Shown: positions 44,880-52,901 of the stretch, one piece after another
How the letters are laid out: each line of letters opens with the position of its first letter
How positions within the stretch are numbered: the stretch's first letter is position 1
NCBI GenBank assembly: GCA_946549035.1
Contig: CAMNQH010000006.1
Coordinates: 1 to 64,000, forward strand
DNA from: an uncultured Lachnospiraceae bacterium
GTDB taxonomy: Bacteria; Bacillota; Clostridia; Lachnospirales; Lachnospiraceae
Length of the DNA stretch: 64,000 nt
Reading direction: 5' to 3'
Translations under genes and position numbers: made by a program
Notes under the pieces: generated by a model
Told to the model about the DNA's origin: nothing
The model's database searches: none
The model's input: the letters and a program-made list of their open reading frames with translations, nothing else

Positions 44880-45821
44880 ATGAAGATTGTATTTTTAGAT
44901 GCAAAAACCATTGGCGAGGATATGGATTTAAGTGGTTTTGAACGTTTTGGAGAAGTTGTGCGTTATGGATTTTCCACTCCGGAGGAAGCCCGGGAGCGGA
45001 TGAGAGACGCTGATATAGCCATTTTAAATAAAATTCCTGTGAATGAAAGTACTGTGGGAGAGGCAAATCAGCTGAAGCTGGTTTGCGTCACTGCCACAGG
45101 CACCGATAATCTGGACAAAGAGTATTTGGCCTATAGAGGCATTGCCTGGAGAAATGTAGCAGGATATTCTACAGAGACAGTGGCCCAGCATACGTTTGCC
45201 ATGCTATTTTATTTGACTGAGAAACTGCACTACTATGATGAATATGTCAAAAGCGGGAAATATGCGGGAGACGTTATGTTTACTCATTTTGATAATCTGT
45301 TTCATGAGATTTATGGAAAGACCTGGGGGATTATCGGAATGGGAGCCATTGGAAGACGTGTGGCTGATATTGCAAAGCTGTTTGGCTGCCGTGTGATTTA
45401 CTATTCTACCTCTGGAAAGAATCATCAAAAGGGGTATGAGCGAGTAGAGCTGGACGCGCTTCTTGCTGATTCTGATGTTGTATCGGTACATGCCCCGCTG
45501 AATGAAGCTACTCGGGGGCTGATGAATCGGGAAACCTTTTCCAAAATGAAGAAAGAAAGTATTTTCTTGAATCTTGGACGCGGCCCAATTGTGGTGGAGG
45601 AGGATTTGAAGGAAGCCTTGGAGCAGGGAAGCATTGCCGGGGCAGGTTTGGACGTATTATCCCAGGAACCTATGAGTCCCGAAAATCCATTGCTGGAAAT
45701 TCAGGACAGTTCCCGGCTATTGATTACGCCCCATATTGCATGGGCCAGCATAGAGGCACGTACCCGTTTGATGAAGACCATCGAAGACCAGGTGGAAGAA
45801 TTTATAACGCAAATAAAATAA
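44880..45821 (+). CDS. D-2-hydroxyacid dehydrogenase
   Basis: The 313-residue enzyme has the NAD-binding GIIGMGAIGRRVADIAK (GxGxxG) near residue 149, the catalytic Arg region around CVTATGTDNLD, FLNLGRGPIVVEEDL, and ITPHIAW with the active-site His. It reduces a 2-oxoacid to a D-2-hydroxyacid with NADH; glycerate/glyoxylate-type members are closest by pattern. It follows the OFA transporter by 14 bases, so the two are likely co-expressed in uptake and conversion of a small acid. The Zn-phospholipase gene converges 12 bases away. Confidence 0.87.
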   Translation: MKIVFLDAKTIGEDMDLSGFERFGEVVRYGFSTPEEARERMRDADIAILNKIPVNESTVGEANQLKLVCVTATGTDNLDKEYLAYRGIAWRNVAGYSTETVAQHTFAMLFYLTEKLHYYDEYVKSGKYAGDVMFTHFDNLFHEIYGKTWGIIGMGAIGRRVADIAKLFGCRVIYYSTSGKNHQKGYERVELDALLADSDVVSVHAPLNEATRGLMNRETFSKMKKESIFLNLGRGPIVVEEDLKEALEQGSIAGAGLDVLSQEPMSPENPLLEIQDSSRLLITPHIAWASIEARTRLMKTIEDQVEEFITQIK

Positions 45822-45833
45822 GCTCTATATTTC

Positions 45834-46787
45834 TTATAATTCCAAGCCGGAGTGATAAGACTGGTTCCCCAGGGAATCTAAAATTTTTATCAGACGCAGT
45901 TTTGCTGCGTCTGAATGTTTTTTTGTTAAAAACAAACGGTAGAGACGAGGAAGAAGATTGGCATATTCTTTTTGCGCCTGTTCCATCAGGTCAAAGAAGG
46001 AATCCTGAGAAACCAGATCCTCATCCCAAGGATTGCGCCATGGACGGTGCAGCAGGTTCAGAGGGTCTGCATAAAATTGCAGATAATCGCTGCTAACCAT
46101 AGGAGACAGAACCGGGTATCCCACCGTCATAGCTTCTATTTTCCGAAACAGCGCTTTTTTCTGGCCGCGGCGGTCGTGAAGCAGCCGGGTGCCAAGCTGC
46201 ATGGAACGGATAGCAAGGCGCATAATGGCAGGGCTTACGGCCTGTTGTGGGTAAGTAACGGCATAAACGTAATATAAAATAGTTGTGATAGTGCGAAGCT
46301 CCAGCCTGGTAAGGAGAATGGTGGATTCCTTGCGGAAGGCAGAGGGAGTTTTTTTCTTGTAAAAACTTAGAAGCTCCGCGTCGATATCAGTTTCCAGGTT
46401 CATATGATCTCCGTAATAGGAGGGAAGATCCTCGCGGTAATGGGTGCGCCAGTAGATATATGGATGACAGCGGCAGTCCAAAATATAATGTCCTAAAAAA
46501 CCCATAATATAAGCTTGGGCAATGGCCGATTCTTTTTTGTCAGGAAACAGGTTCCGGCTTTCGATAAGGGCGGAAAGGAATTTCCCGGTGGCTTCATTGT
46601 GGGCGATGGAACCGATATTTCTTCCGTGTATAAGATAGGATGGAAGAAAATAGAAAAAAATATCGGGCCCCTGCAGTCCTAGGCTAAAGGCTGCGTGGTG
46701 GTCAAAAATATTTTTCTTCATAATGTCGTTTTTCATGGCGTGGTAAGCGTTCACACCAAATAGGTAGTGGGTTGTAAAGCCAGGCAT
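45834..46787 (-). CDS. Zinc-dependent phospholipase C-like protein
   Basis: The 317-residue protein begins MPGFTTHYLFGVNAYHAM and has a series of His/Asp ligands (FDHHAAFSLGLQGPDIFFY, IAHNEATG, GFLGHYILDCRCHPYIYW, HMNLETDIDAE), the pattern of the Zn-dependent phospholipase C family. This domain is all-helical and binds three zinc ions in C. perfringens alpha-toxin. No signal peptide is apparent, so it may be intracellular and not a toxin. Activity and substrate are unproven. GAAAGGAAGATC precedes the start. Confidence 0.8.
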   Translation of the reverse strand: MPGFTTHYLFGVNAYHAMKNDIMKKNIFDHHAAFSLGLQGPDIFFYFLPSYLIHGRNIGSIAHNEATGKFLSALIESRNLFPDKKESAIAQAYIMGFLGHYILDCRCHPYIYWRTHYREDLPSYYGDHMNLETDIDAELLSFYKKKTPSAFRKESTILLTRLELRTITTILYYVYAVTYPQQAVSPAIMRLAIRSMQLGTRLLHDRRGQKKALFRKIEAMTVGYPVLSPMVSSDYLQFYADPLNLLHRPWRNPWDEDLVSQDSFFDLMEQAQKEYANLLPRLYRLFLTKKHSDAAKLRLIKILDSLGNQSYHSGLEL

Positions 46788-46889
46788 ACAAGATCTTCCT
46801 TTCTTGTTTTAGAAATTTTCTTATTTTATTATACCAAATTTTTTCAAAAAACAAATAGAATGGAATTAAAAAGGAAAAATAATTCCTAC

Positions 46890-46918
46890 TTGCACTTATG
46901 GAGAGTGAAAGCTATAAT
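46890..46918 (+). promoter_or_regulatory. Promoter of the NCS2 permease gene
   Basis: TTGCAC (46890-46895) and TATAAT (46913-46918) are 17 bases apart. I looked for a purine riboswitch here and see none. Confidence 0.7.
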
Positions 46919-46956
46919 GAGAAAGTATTATTTGTATATCACAAAGGAGAGTAAAT

Positions 46957-48327
46957 ATGAATTTTTTTGAAAAAGTGTTCCATTTGAAGGAACATAACAC
47001 AGGCTTGCGGACAGAGGTAATTGCTGGCGTTACTACCTTTATGACAATGGCCTATATTTTGGCTGTAAACCCTAATATTTTGTCAGAGGCCGGAATGGAC
47101 CGGGGCGCGGTATTTACAGCGACGGCTTTGGCGTCGTTTTTGGCTACTTGTCTCATGGCGCTTTTATCTAATTATCCGTTTGTATTGGCTCCTGGGATGG
47201 GGCTGAATGCTTATTTTGCCTATACGGTGGTTATTGGCATGGGATTTTCCTGGCAGGAGGCGTTAGCGGCTGTTTTTGTGGAAGGCATTATTTTTATTAT
47301 TTTGTCTTTGACGAATGTGCGGGAAGCGATTTTTAATGCGATTCCCATGAATCTAAAACATGCGGTATCTGTGGGAATCGGGTTATTTATTGCCTTTATC
47401 GGTTTGCAGAATGCTAAAATCGTAGTGGATTCTTCTACCCTGGTTACGGTGTTTTCTTTTAAGGACTCTGTGCAGGCAGGGACGTTCCAGACAGAAGGGA
47501 TTACAGTATTACTGGCTCTAATTGGAATTTTGCTTACGGCAATATTATTAGTAAGAAATGTCAAAGGCAATATACTGTGGGGAATTTTGATTACCTGGAT
47601 ATTAGGTATTTTCTGTCAGCTTGTGGGATTGTATGTGCCAAACCCGGACAATGGCTGGTTCAGCCTGATTCCCGATTTTAGCGGCGGGATTTCCGTGCCC
47701 AGTCTTGCGCCTACGTTTTTCCATATGGATTTTTCCCGGGTGCTTAGTATGGACTTTGTTATCATTATGTTTGCATTTTTGTTTGTAGACTTGTTTGATA
47801 CGTTAGGAACGCTGATTGGCGTTGCTTCTAAGGCGGACATGCTGGATCAAGAGGGCAAGCTGCCCAAGATTAAAGGCGCTTTAATGGCGGATGCGGTAGG
47901 AACCAGTGCGGGAGCTATGTTGGGAACCTCTACGGTGACAACATTTGTGGAGAGCGCTTCCGGTGTATCAGAGGGAGGACGTACGGGACTGACCGGATTG
48001 GTATCTGCAATATTATTTGCCTTGTCTTTGCTTTTGTCTCCGATTTTCTTGGCCATTCCCTCCTTTGCCACGGCGCCGGCTCTGGTGATTGTGGGATTCT
48101 TGATGCTGACTTCCATTACGAAGATAGATTTCAAGGATTATACGGAGGCCATTCCGGCTTTTATCTGTATTATGGCCATGCCCTTTATGTATAGTATTTC
48201 TGAAGGAATTGCCATGGGGGTTATCACCTATGTGGTGGTGAAGGCAGCGTCTGGAAAAGGGAAGACCGTAACGCCCCTGATGTATGTGCTGGCAGTGTTG
48301 TTTATTTTAAAATATATTCTTTTGTAA
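46957..48327 (+). CDS. NCS2 family (adenine/guanine-hypoxanthine type) permease
   Basis: The 456-residue membrane protein has the AzgA/PbuG-like subgroup marks: HNTGLRTEVIAGVTTFMTMAYIL near the start, APGMGLNAYFAYTVV, KHAVSVGIGLFIAFIGLQNA, and FLFVDLFDTLGTLIGVA. These transport adenine or guanine/hypoxanthine with protons. AAAGGAGAG lies upstream. The TPR-HTH regulator starts four bases after its stop, so the two are likely co-transcribed. Confidence 0.9.
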   Translation: MNFFEKVFHLKEHNTGLRTEVIAGVTTFMTMAYILAVNPNILSEAGMDRGAVFTATALASFLATCLMALLSNYPFVLAPGMGLNAYFAYTVVIGMGFSWQEALAAVFVEGIIFIILSLTNVREAIFNAIPMNLKHAVSVGIGLFIAFIGLQNAKIVVDSSTLVTVFSFKDSVQAGTFQTEGITVLLALIGILLTAILLVRNVKGNILWGILITWILGIFCQLVGLYVPNPDNGWFSLIPDFSGGISVPSLAPTFFHMDFSRVLSMDFVIIMFAFLFVDLFDTLGTLIGVASKADMLDQEGKLPKIKGALMADAVGTSAGAMLGTSTVTTFVESASGVSEGGRTGLTGLVSAILFALSLLLSPIFLAIPSFATAPALVIVGFLMLTSITKIDFKDYTEAIPAFICIMAMPFMYSISEGIAMGVITYVVVKAASGKGKTVTPLMYVLAVLFILKYILL

Positions 48328-48330
48328 GAG

Positions 48331-49575
48331 ATGGGAAGAAGAAAAGGAAGCGATGTTTCTCCAGGGATGACGTCTCAAAAAGAACGGGACGCTATGCTGA
48401 CGGGAGCTTTGCTGCGGATGGAGCGGATACGTCAGGGAAGAGGGCAGAAATACGTCTGTTTTGGAATCTGCGTTCCTTCTTATCTGAGCAAGATTGAACG
48501 GGGGATGGCATATGCGGATCCTGCTCTGGCAGCAGAATTATTTGGGCGTTTGGGAATTCGCTATGAGACAGATATATCTGTGCTGGAACGTTTTCGGGAA
48601 GCTATGGAGGAATATTTTTACCGATTGAATTATCATTTGAATACGGAAGAAATTTACCGGAAATGGAAGGAAAAGGACCAGGAGCTTTCTTACAGTCCTT
48701 TGGCCATTGAATGGCTCCTGGTGAAAGGCTTTGAAGGGAAGAAGGTTTCTGATTTACTGGGGAGTCTCTGGGAGGCGATGGATCAAAAACAGCAGGCTTA
48801 TGGCAATTTGCTTCTGTGGAGACAGAATCCCAGAGCGGCGGATGGGATTGACCGCTGTAAGGCGGCCTGCCAGGTATTGGGCAGCGCTTTTGCCATGGAC
48901 TATCTGTGTATGGCTTACTTTGAGCAGGGGGATTATGCGGCTGTACATTGCATGGAAAACAAGGCGGTAGCCGTTGCTGTAGAAGAGGGGAATACCTGGC
49001 AGCTAGCAGATTATTTTTATCTGAATGGGACAGCGTATGCCTGCCTGAATATGGAAGAGATGATGATGACGTATTACGAGCGGAGCATTCGTTTGCTGCA
49101 AAATACCGGGTGGAGCAATGAGCTGGCGGATCTATACTATAACATTGGAGCTACATGTATCAGCCTGCAAAAGTATGAGAAAGCCTGGGAGTATCTGGAG
49201 AAGGCCAAGCAGGTTTCCGGGGAGGACGGGGTATCGGTACTCCATAAGAAAGCCATTGTGCAAATAAGAACCGGAAGAGTTTCCCAAGGCCAGGTAATTT
49301 TGGAGCGTTTAAGAAAGCTCCTGGAACAGGAAGCTCTAACGGAATCCGGGGACTGGCTCAAATATGAGGAAGCCTGTATGGAGTGCCAGAAGGATTTTTT
49401 AAGCGACCCTGCATATCTTGTGCTTTTGGAACGGTTGATTGCCGTATTGGAACAAGAGCGTCATCCAGGACATCTTTATTTTTATAAGGATGTAATTGTG
49501 GAAGCTTATAAGAAACAGCGGAAGTATAAAAAGGCATTGGAATTTGAGGAGAGATTACGCAGTATTTCTTTTTAA
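48331..49575 (+). CDS. HTH regulator with TPR repeats (RRNPP-like)
   Basis: The 414-residue protein has an N-terminal Cro/XRE HTH (LRMERIRQGRGQKYVCFGICVPS and YLSKIERGM) and then a long all-helical region of TPR-like repeats (ELADLYYNIGATCISLQKYEKAWEYL is typical). This is the layout of Rgg/PlcR/NprR-type regulators that bind small signalling peptides. No partner peptide gene is visible close by. The start at 48331 has a poor ribosome site, so it may depend on coupling to the permease. It is just upstream of an MFS gene with repeated motifs in its promoter. Confidence 0.78.
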   Translation: MGRRKGSDVSPGMTSQKERDAMLTGALLRMERIRQGRGQKYVCFGICVPSYLSKIERGMAYADPALAAELFGRLGIRYETDISVLERFREAMEEYFYRLNYHLNTEEIYRKWKEKDQELSYSPLAIEWLLVKGFEGKKVSDLLGSLWEAMDQKQQAYGNLLLWRQNPRAADGIDRCKAACQVLGSAFAMDYLCMAYFEQGDYAAVHCMENKAVAVAVEEGNTWQLADYFYLNGTAYACLNMEEMMMTYYERSIRLLQNTGWSNELADLYYNIGATCISLQKYEKAWEYLEKAKQVSGEDGVSVLHKKAIVQIRTGRVSQGQVILERLRKLLEQEALTESGDWLKYEEACMECQKDFLSDPAYLVLLERLIAVLEQERHPGHLYFYKDVIVEAYKKQRKYKKALEFEERLRSISF

Positions 49576-49598
49576 GAGATACTGCGTAATTTTTATTT
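49554..49598 (+). terminator. Terminator after the TPR-HTH gene
   Basis: ATTACGCAGTATTTC and GAGATACTGCGTAAT pair across the stop codon and are followed by TTTTTATTT. Confidence 0.85.
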
Positions 49599-49617
49599 AT
49601 AACAACAAAATGTTCCG

Positions 49618-49663
49618 AAAATAAGTGGATAAGTACACGTAACATATAAAAATAAGTGGATAA
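49618..49663 (+). promoter_or_regulatory. Direct repeats AAAATAAGTGGATAA upstream of the MFS gene
   Basis: The 15-mer occurs at 49618-49632 and 49649-49663, 31 bases apart (about three helical turns), just upstream of the MFS promoter. Possible binding sites for the TPR-HTH regulator. Confidence 0.5.
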
Positions 49664-49682
49664 TTTCCCATTCGAAAGGGTT

Positions 49683-49710
49683 TTGCAAGAATAAAAAGAT
49701 CCTTTAAAAT
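49683..49710 (+). promoter_or_regulatory. Promoter of the MFS gene
   Basis: TTGCAA (49683-49688) and TAAAAT (49705-49710) have a 16-base spacer. Confidence 0.55.
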
Positions 49711-49745
49711 AGAATTACATAAGGATCACGTAAGGGGGAATTCTG

Positions 49746-51008
49746 ATGAAAGAAAAAAGAGGACAACATAACTTATGGAGTAAAGATTTTTCTTGTATTA
49801 CCGGAGCGACGATTTTATCGGCTATCGGAGGAGAGGCTATGAGCTTGCCGGTGAGCCTTCTGGTATTCGACGAAACAAAGTCTACCTTGTTGGCCGCATT
49901 ATTGATGGTATGCGGGCTGTTGCCGGATGTATTGATTCCTGTTCTGGCAGCGCCCTTTATTGATAAGGGCGGAAAGAAAAAGTGGATTGTAGGGATGGAT
50001 GTGTTGCTGGCTGTTGTATATGGGGCTATGGGGGTATGGGTTAGCAGCCATTCATTTTCCTATGGATTATACCTGGCGTTTACTCTGGTGGTTGGGACTA
50101 TTTCTGTGCTCTATCGGCTGGCTTATCAGGCCTGGTATCCAAACCTGATTCCTGTCGGGTTGGAACAAAAAGGCTATGCGGTGAGTTCCATGATCTATCC
50201 CACCGTAGTCATTGTGATGGCTCCGGCAGCAGCTTTTTTGTATGAAAGTGTTTCCATGGGCATGATTTTTGGGATGGTCAGTATATTTGCTTTGCTATCA
50301 GTGGGAATAGAATCCTGCATTGGAGAAAAACAAAAATATAAAGAAAATGAGAAAAATGAGGCATATTCTCTCCGTCAGTATCTGTTAGATATTCGGGAAG
50401 GAATTGATTATTTGAAGCAGGAAAAGGGAATCCGTAATATCTATACTTATATGAGTATTACCAATGGAGCGTCTGAGGGCGTGGGAATTCTTACCCAGGC
50501 GTATTACCAGACGCAGCCCTGGCTTACGGTTACGATGCTGGGGTGCCTGAAAAGTGCGGAAATGATTGGACGGGCCATGGGAGGTTTGCTGCAGTATAAA
50601 AAAGAGATTCCGGCGGAAAAAAGGTATTTATTTACCAAATGCGTATATCTTTTTTATGATTGGATGGATGCGCTGCTGCTGTTTATGCCTTATCCTTTGA
50701 TGGTGCTGAACCGGTTTCTATGCGGAGGGCTGGGTATTAGCAGCGCTACTGTCCGGGAGACGGCGGTACAGTCTTATTTGCCGGAGCAGATGCGGGCTCG
50801 GGTAAACGCGTTTTTTGATGTGGCGTTTGCGGTGAGCGGGACGGTTTGCCATATGCTGGCAGGAGTTTTGGGTCAGATCATGCCTTTTCGGGCAGCGGCT
50901 TTGCTGCTGGGAATGTTTACCTTTGGCAGCGCATTGTTTTGGATTGTGCGTCCAGGCGCGGTAAACCGGAGGGTGTATGAGGCGAAGAGAGAGGGTGGAG
51001 GAGAGTAG
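49746..51008 (+). CDS. MFS transporter
   Basis: The 420-residue protein has about twelve membrane segments. The motif-A-like loop AAPFIDKGGKKKWIVG and the first helix GATILSAIGGEAMSLPVSLLVF resemble the DHA3/MefA-type exporters that pump out macrolides. The specific substrate is not known. AAGGGGG precedes the start. Direct repeats upstream suggest control by the neighbouring TPR-HTH regulator. Confidence 0.82.
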   Translation: MKEKRGQHNLWSKDFSCITGATILSAIGGEAMSLPVSLLVFDETKSTLLAALLMVCGLLPDVLIPVLAAPFIDKGGKKKWIVGMDVLLAVVYGAMGVWVSSHSFSYGLYLAFTLVVGTISVLYRLAYQAWYPNLIPVGLEQKGYAVSSMIYPTVVIVMAPAAAFLYESVSMGMIFGMVSIFALLSVGIESCIGEKQKYKENEKNEAYSLRQYLLDIREGIDYLKQEKGIRNIYTYMSITNGASEGVGILTQAYYQTQPWLTVTMLGCLKSAEMIGRAMGGLLQYKKEIPAEKRYLFTKCVYLFYDWMDALLLFMPYPLMVLNRFLCGGLGISSATVRETAVQSYLPEQMRARVNAFFDVAFAVSGTVCHMLAGVLGQIMPFRAAALLLGMFTFGSALFWIVRPGAVNRRVYEAKREGGGE

Positions 51009-51043
51009 ATAGTGTTTGTTGTATGTACGCGACTAAAAAGCGG

Positions 51044-51072
51044 TTGCTACTATAAAAAGCATAAGTTATAAT
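51044..51072 (+). promoter_or_regulatory. Promoter of the Rpn-remnant gene
   Basis: TTGCTA (51044-51049) and TATAAT (51067-51072) are 17 bases apart. Confidence 0.6.
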
Positions 51073-51098
51073 AAAGTACAAGGAAGGAATGATAAATT

Positions 51099-51368
51099 GT
51101 GAAAGATGGAGAAGTAGTAAAACGTACGGTAAAGGACAGTGTATTTACCAATTTGTTTGGCGATTCTATGATGCAGTTATATGATCAGGAAGAAATTATG
51201 AAAGTATATGTGCGAGGTGAACGTAAGAATGCAGCGATTCAGACGACAGTGGAAGTTTGCCAAGATTTTGGCGCGTCATTTCTTGAAACAGTAAATAAGG
51301 TGGCTCAAAAATTTTCGATGTCCCATGAAACAGCGGAAGAAGAGGTTAGAGAATATTGGCAGGATTGA
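51099..51368 (+). CDS. Short protein joining the ends of an Rpn/PD-(D/E)XK nuclease (internal-deletion remnant)
   Basis: The 89-residue product starts at a GTG with AAGGAAGG upstream. Residues 8-29 (KRTVKDSVFTNLFGDSMMQL) match the N-terminus of Rpn-family recombination-promoting nucleases (transposase_31-like). Residues about 45-88 (TTVEVCQDFGASFLETVNKV and MSHETAEEEVREYW) match their usual C-terminal helical tail. The central catalytic domain of about 200 residues is absent. The frame is intact, so it may be a deletion remnant that survives, or a small derived protein with a regulatory role. Confidence 0.65.
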   Translation: MKDGEVVKRTVKDSVFTNLFGDSMMQLYDQEEIMKVYVRGERKNAAIQTTVEVCQDFGASFLETVNKVAQKFSMSHETAEEEVREYWQD

Positions 51369-51471
51369 GTGTTAAACGATATGTTGTAATTTTCCCCTTG
51401 CGCTGCTTGCCTACGATAAAAAATAGGAAAGACGAAATACCCCAATATATAGACAGTATATGCAGATAAGG

Positions 51472-51500
51472 TTGTGTTCCTTATTTTCCACTATTATAAT
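51472..51500 (+). promoter_or_regulatory. Promoter of the trigger-factor-like gene
   Basis: TTGTGT (51472-51477) and TATAAT (51495-51500) have a 17-base spacer. Confidence 0.65.
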
Positions 51501-51542
51501 CTAGAAAAGTATCCATAGGAAAGTCTACCGGAGGAAAATAGA

Positions 51543-52481
51543 ATGGAATCCAGAATTATCAGCGTATATGATTACAATAAGGTAAATCTGGCTGCTTTTC
51601 AGCAGCCTTTTCATGTAGATAAGGAAAAAATTGACCGGGAAATTCTGCATCTACAGAACCGATACACAAAATGGGTAACAGGAGATGTGGTGGGGGAAGG
51701 AGATATGGCTCTTTGCAGCCTTAAGTCTGACTACCAGCGTTTTCAAAAACCAAAAGTGAAGGTTCTGGTGGGAAGCGGCCTGTTGGATCGGAAGCTAGAG
51801 CAGTCGTTGGTGGGAATAAAGAACGGAGAGCCAAACACAGTGACGCTGCAGCATAATAGCCAGGAGGTGAAAGTGGAAGTAACCGTACTGGAGGTTACAA
51901 ATAAGCTGATAGAGCCGTTAAAGGATGACATGACCCAGGAATTGGGAATTCCGGGGGTGGAAACGATCCAGCAATATCGAGAATATTTGACCCAACAGCA
52001 GAAGAAGGCTTTTATAGAAGAAATAGAATATCCCGCCATTCAATTTGTACGGAAAGAAGTTATGAAACAAAGCCAGATGGTTTTAAAACAGGAGGACTGG
52101 GAGCAAGTAGTTCGAATGGAAGAGGGAAGAATCCGTGTACTTGCGTCAAAGGAGGGCTTAAAGCTGGAGACCATGACAGCAAAGGATTTTGAAGGAAAAA
52201 TCCCGGTAGCCTCTTATCATGAACTGCTGGTAAGCCTGCAGCAGTGTGCCTGGGAATCGCTGTCAGAGCATCTACTTGGAATATATTATGCAAAAGAGGA
52301 AGGATATCAGCCTGACCAGAAGGCGTATGATACGTACCTCAAGGAGTATATGCAGTTTTGGCACGAAACCAGAGAAATGTCAGAAAAAATCAATCCCTAT
52401 GAGTATTATATCTTCCAAGAGTATAAGAATTATTTTTTTGGAAAAGTTCGTGATTATGTACATGCAAATATTTTGATATAA
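51543..52481 (+). CDS. Trigger-factor-like protein
   Basis: The 312-residue protein resembles the FKBP and C-terminal parts of trigger factor: the segment VVGEGDMALCSLKSD and LVGSGLLDRKLEQSLVGIKNGE follow the PPIase pattern GSGxxxxxLExxLxGxxxGE, and the helical rest is similar to the chaperone arms. The N-terminal ribosome-binding domain (with the GFRxGxxP motif) is missing. It may be a dedicated chaperone or foldase. It has no signal peptide. The broken thioredoxin gene follows after 30 bases, so a role in protein folding or redox is possible. Confidence 0.65.
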   Translation: MESRIISVYDYNKVNLAAFQQPFHVDKEKIDREILHLQNRYTKWVTGDVVGEGDMALCSLKSDYQRFQKPKVKVLVGSGLLDRKLEQSLVGIKNGEPNTVTLQHNSQEVKVEVTVLEVTNKLIEPLKDDMTQELGIPGVETIQQYREYLTQQQKKAFIEEIEYPAIQFVRKEVMKQSQMVLKQEDWEQVVRMEEGRIRVLASKEGLKLETMTAKDFEGKIPVASYHELLVSLQQCAWESLSEHLLGIYYAKEEGYQPDQKAYDTYLKEYMQFWHETREMSEKINPYEYYIFQEYKNYFFGKVRDYVHANILI

Positions 52482-52511
52482 CAGCCGGCAGTGCCGGGAA
52501 AGGAGCAGATT

Positions 52512-52825
52512 ATGGCAATTCAATATGCAACAGAAAATAACCTGGAAGAACTGATTGGAGAGGAATTTGCGATTGTAGATTTTTATTCTGAGACTTGCGT
52601 ACCATGCAAGATGTTTGCTAAAATATTAGAAGATATTTCAAACGAAATACCGTTTATCAATATTATAAAGGTAACACAACAGAAGTTCCTTCTTTGGGTG
52701 AAAAATATCAAATCCAGGCGGTTCCTACCGTTTTAATTTATCAAAATGGCATGCAGGTGGAAAAAAGGCTTGGGTTGATTCCGGAAGAAGAATTAAAAGA
52801 GATTACTTCAAAGTATATGTATTAA
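52512..52825 (+). pseudogene. Thioredoxin-like gene broken by a one-base frameshift
   Basis: The frame starts at 52512 (AAAGGAG upstream) and reads as a thioredoxin with ETCVPCKMF, a CVPC active site. Near 52670-52676 the frame is lost; the first frame runs on to a stop at 52736. In another frame the sequence continues with NTTEVPSLGEKYQIQAVPTV, the cis-proline block and C-terminal helix of a thioredoxin, to a stop at 52823. One missing base around GGTAACACAAC explains this. Either the gene is decayed in this strain or there is a sequencing error. The active-site half alone should not fold. Confidence 0.85.
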
Positions 52826-52901
52826 ACTACAGCAAGATTCTTTATTTTGATACGCTGACCACCCAAATATAAAAAGCTTAGCCGTAGTGTCAGGAGGGGC
52901 C

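Noticed and set aside
46788-46956. Purine riboswitch before the NCS2 permease
   Set aside because: No conserved purine aptamer core could be found in the leader; the promoter is only about 40 bases from the start codon.
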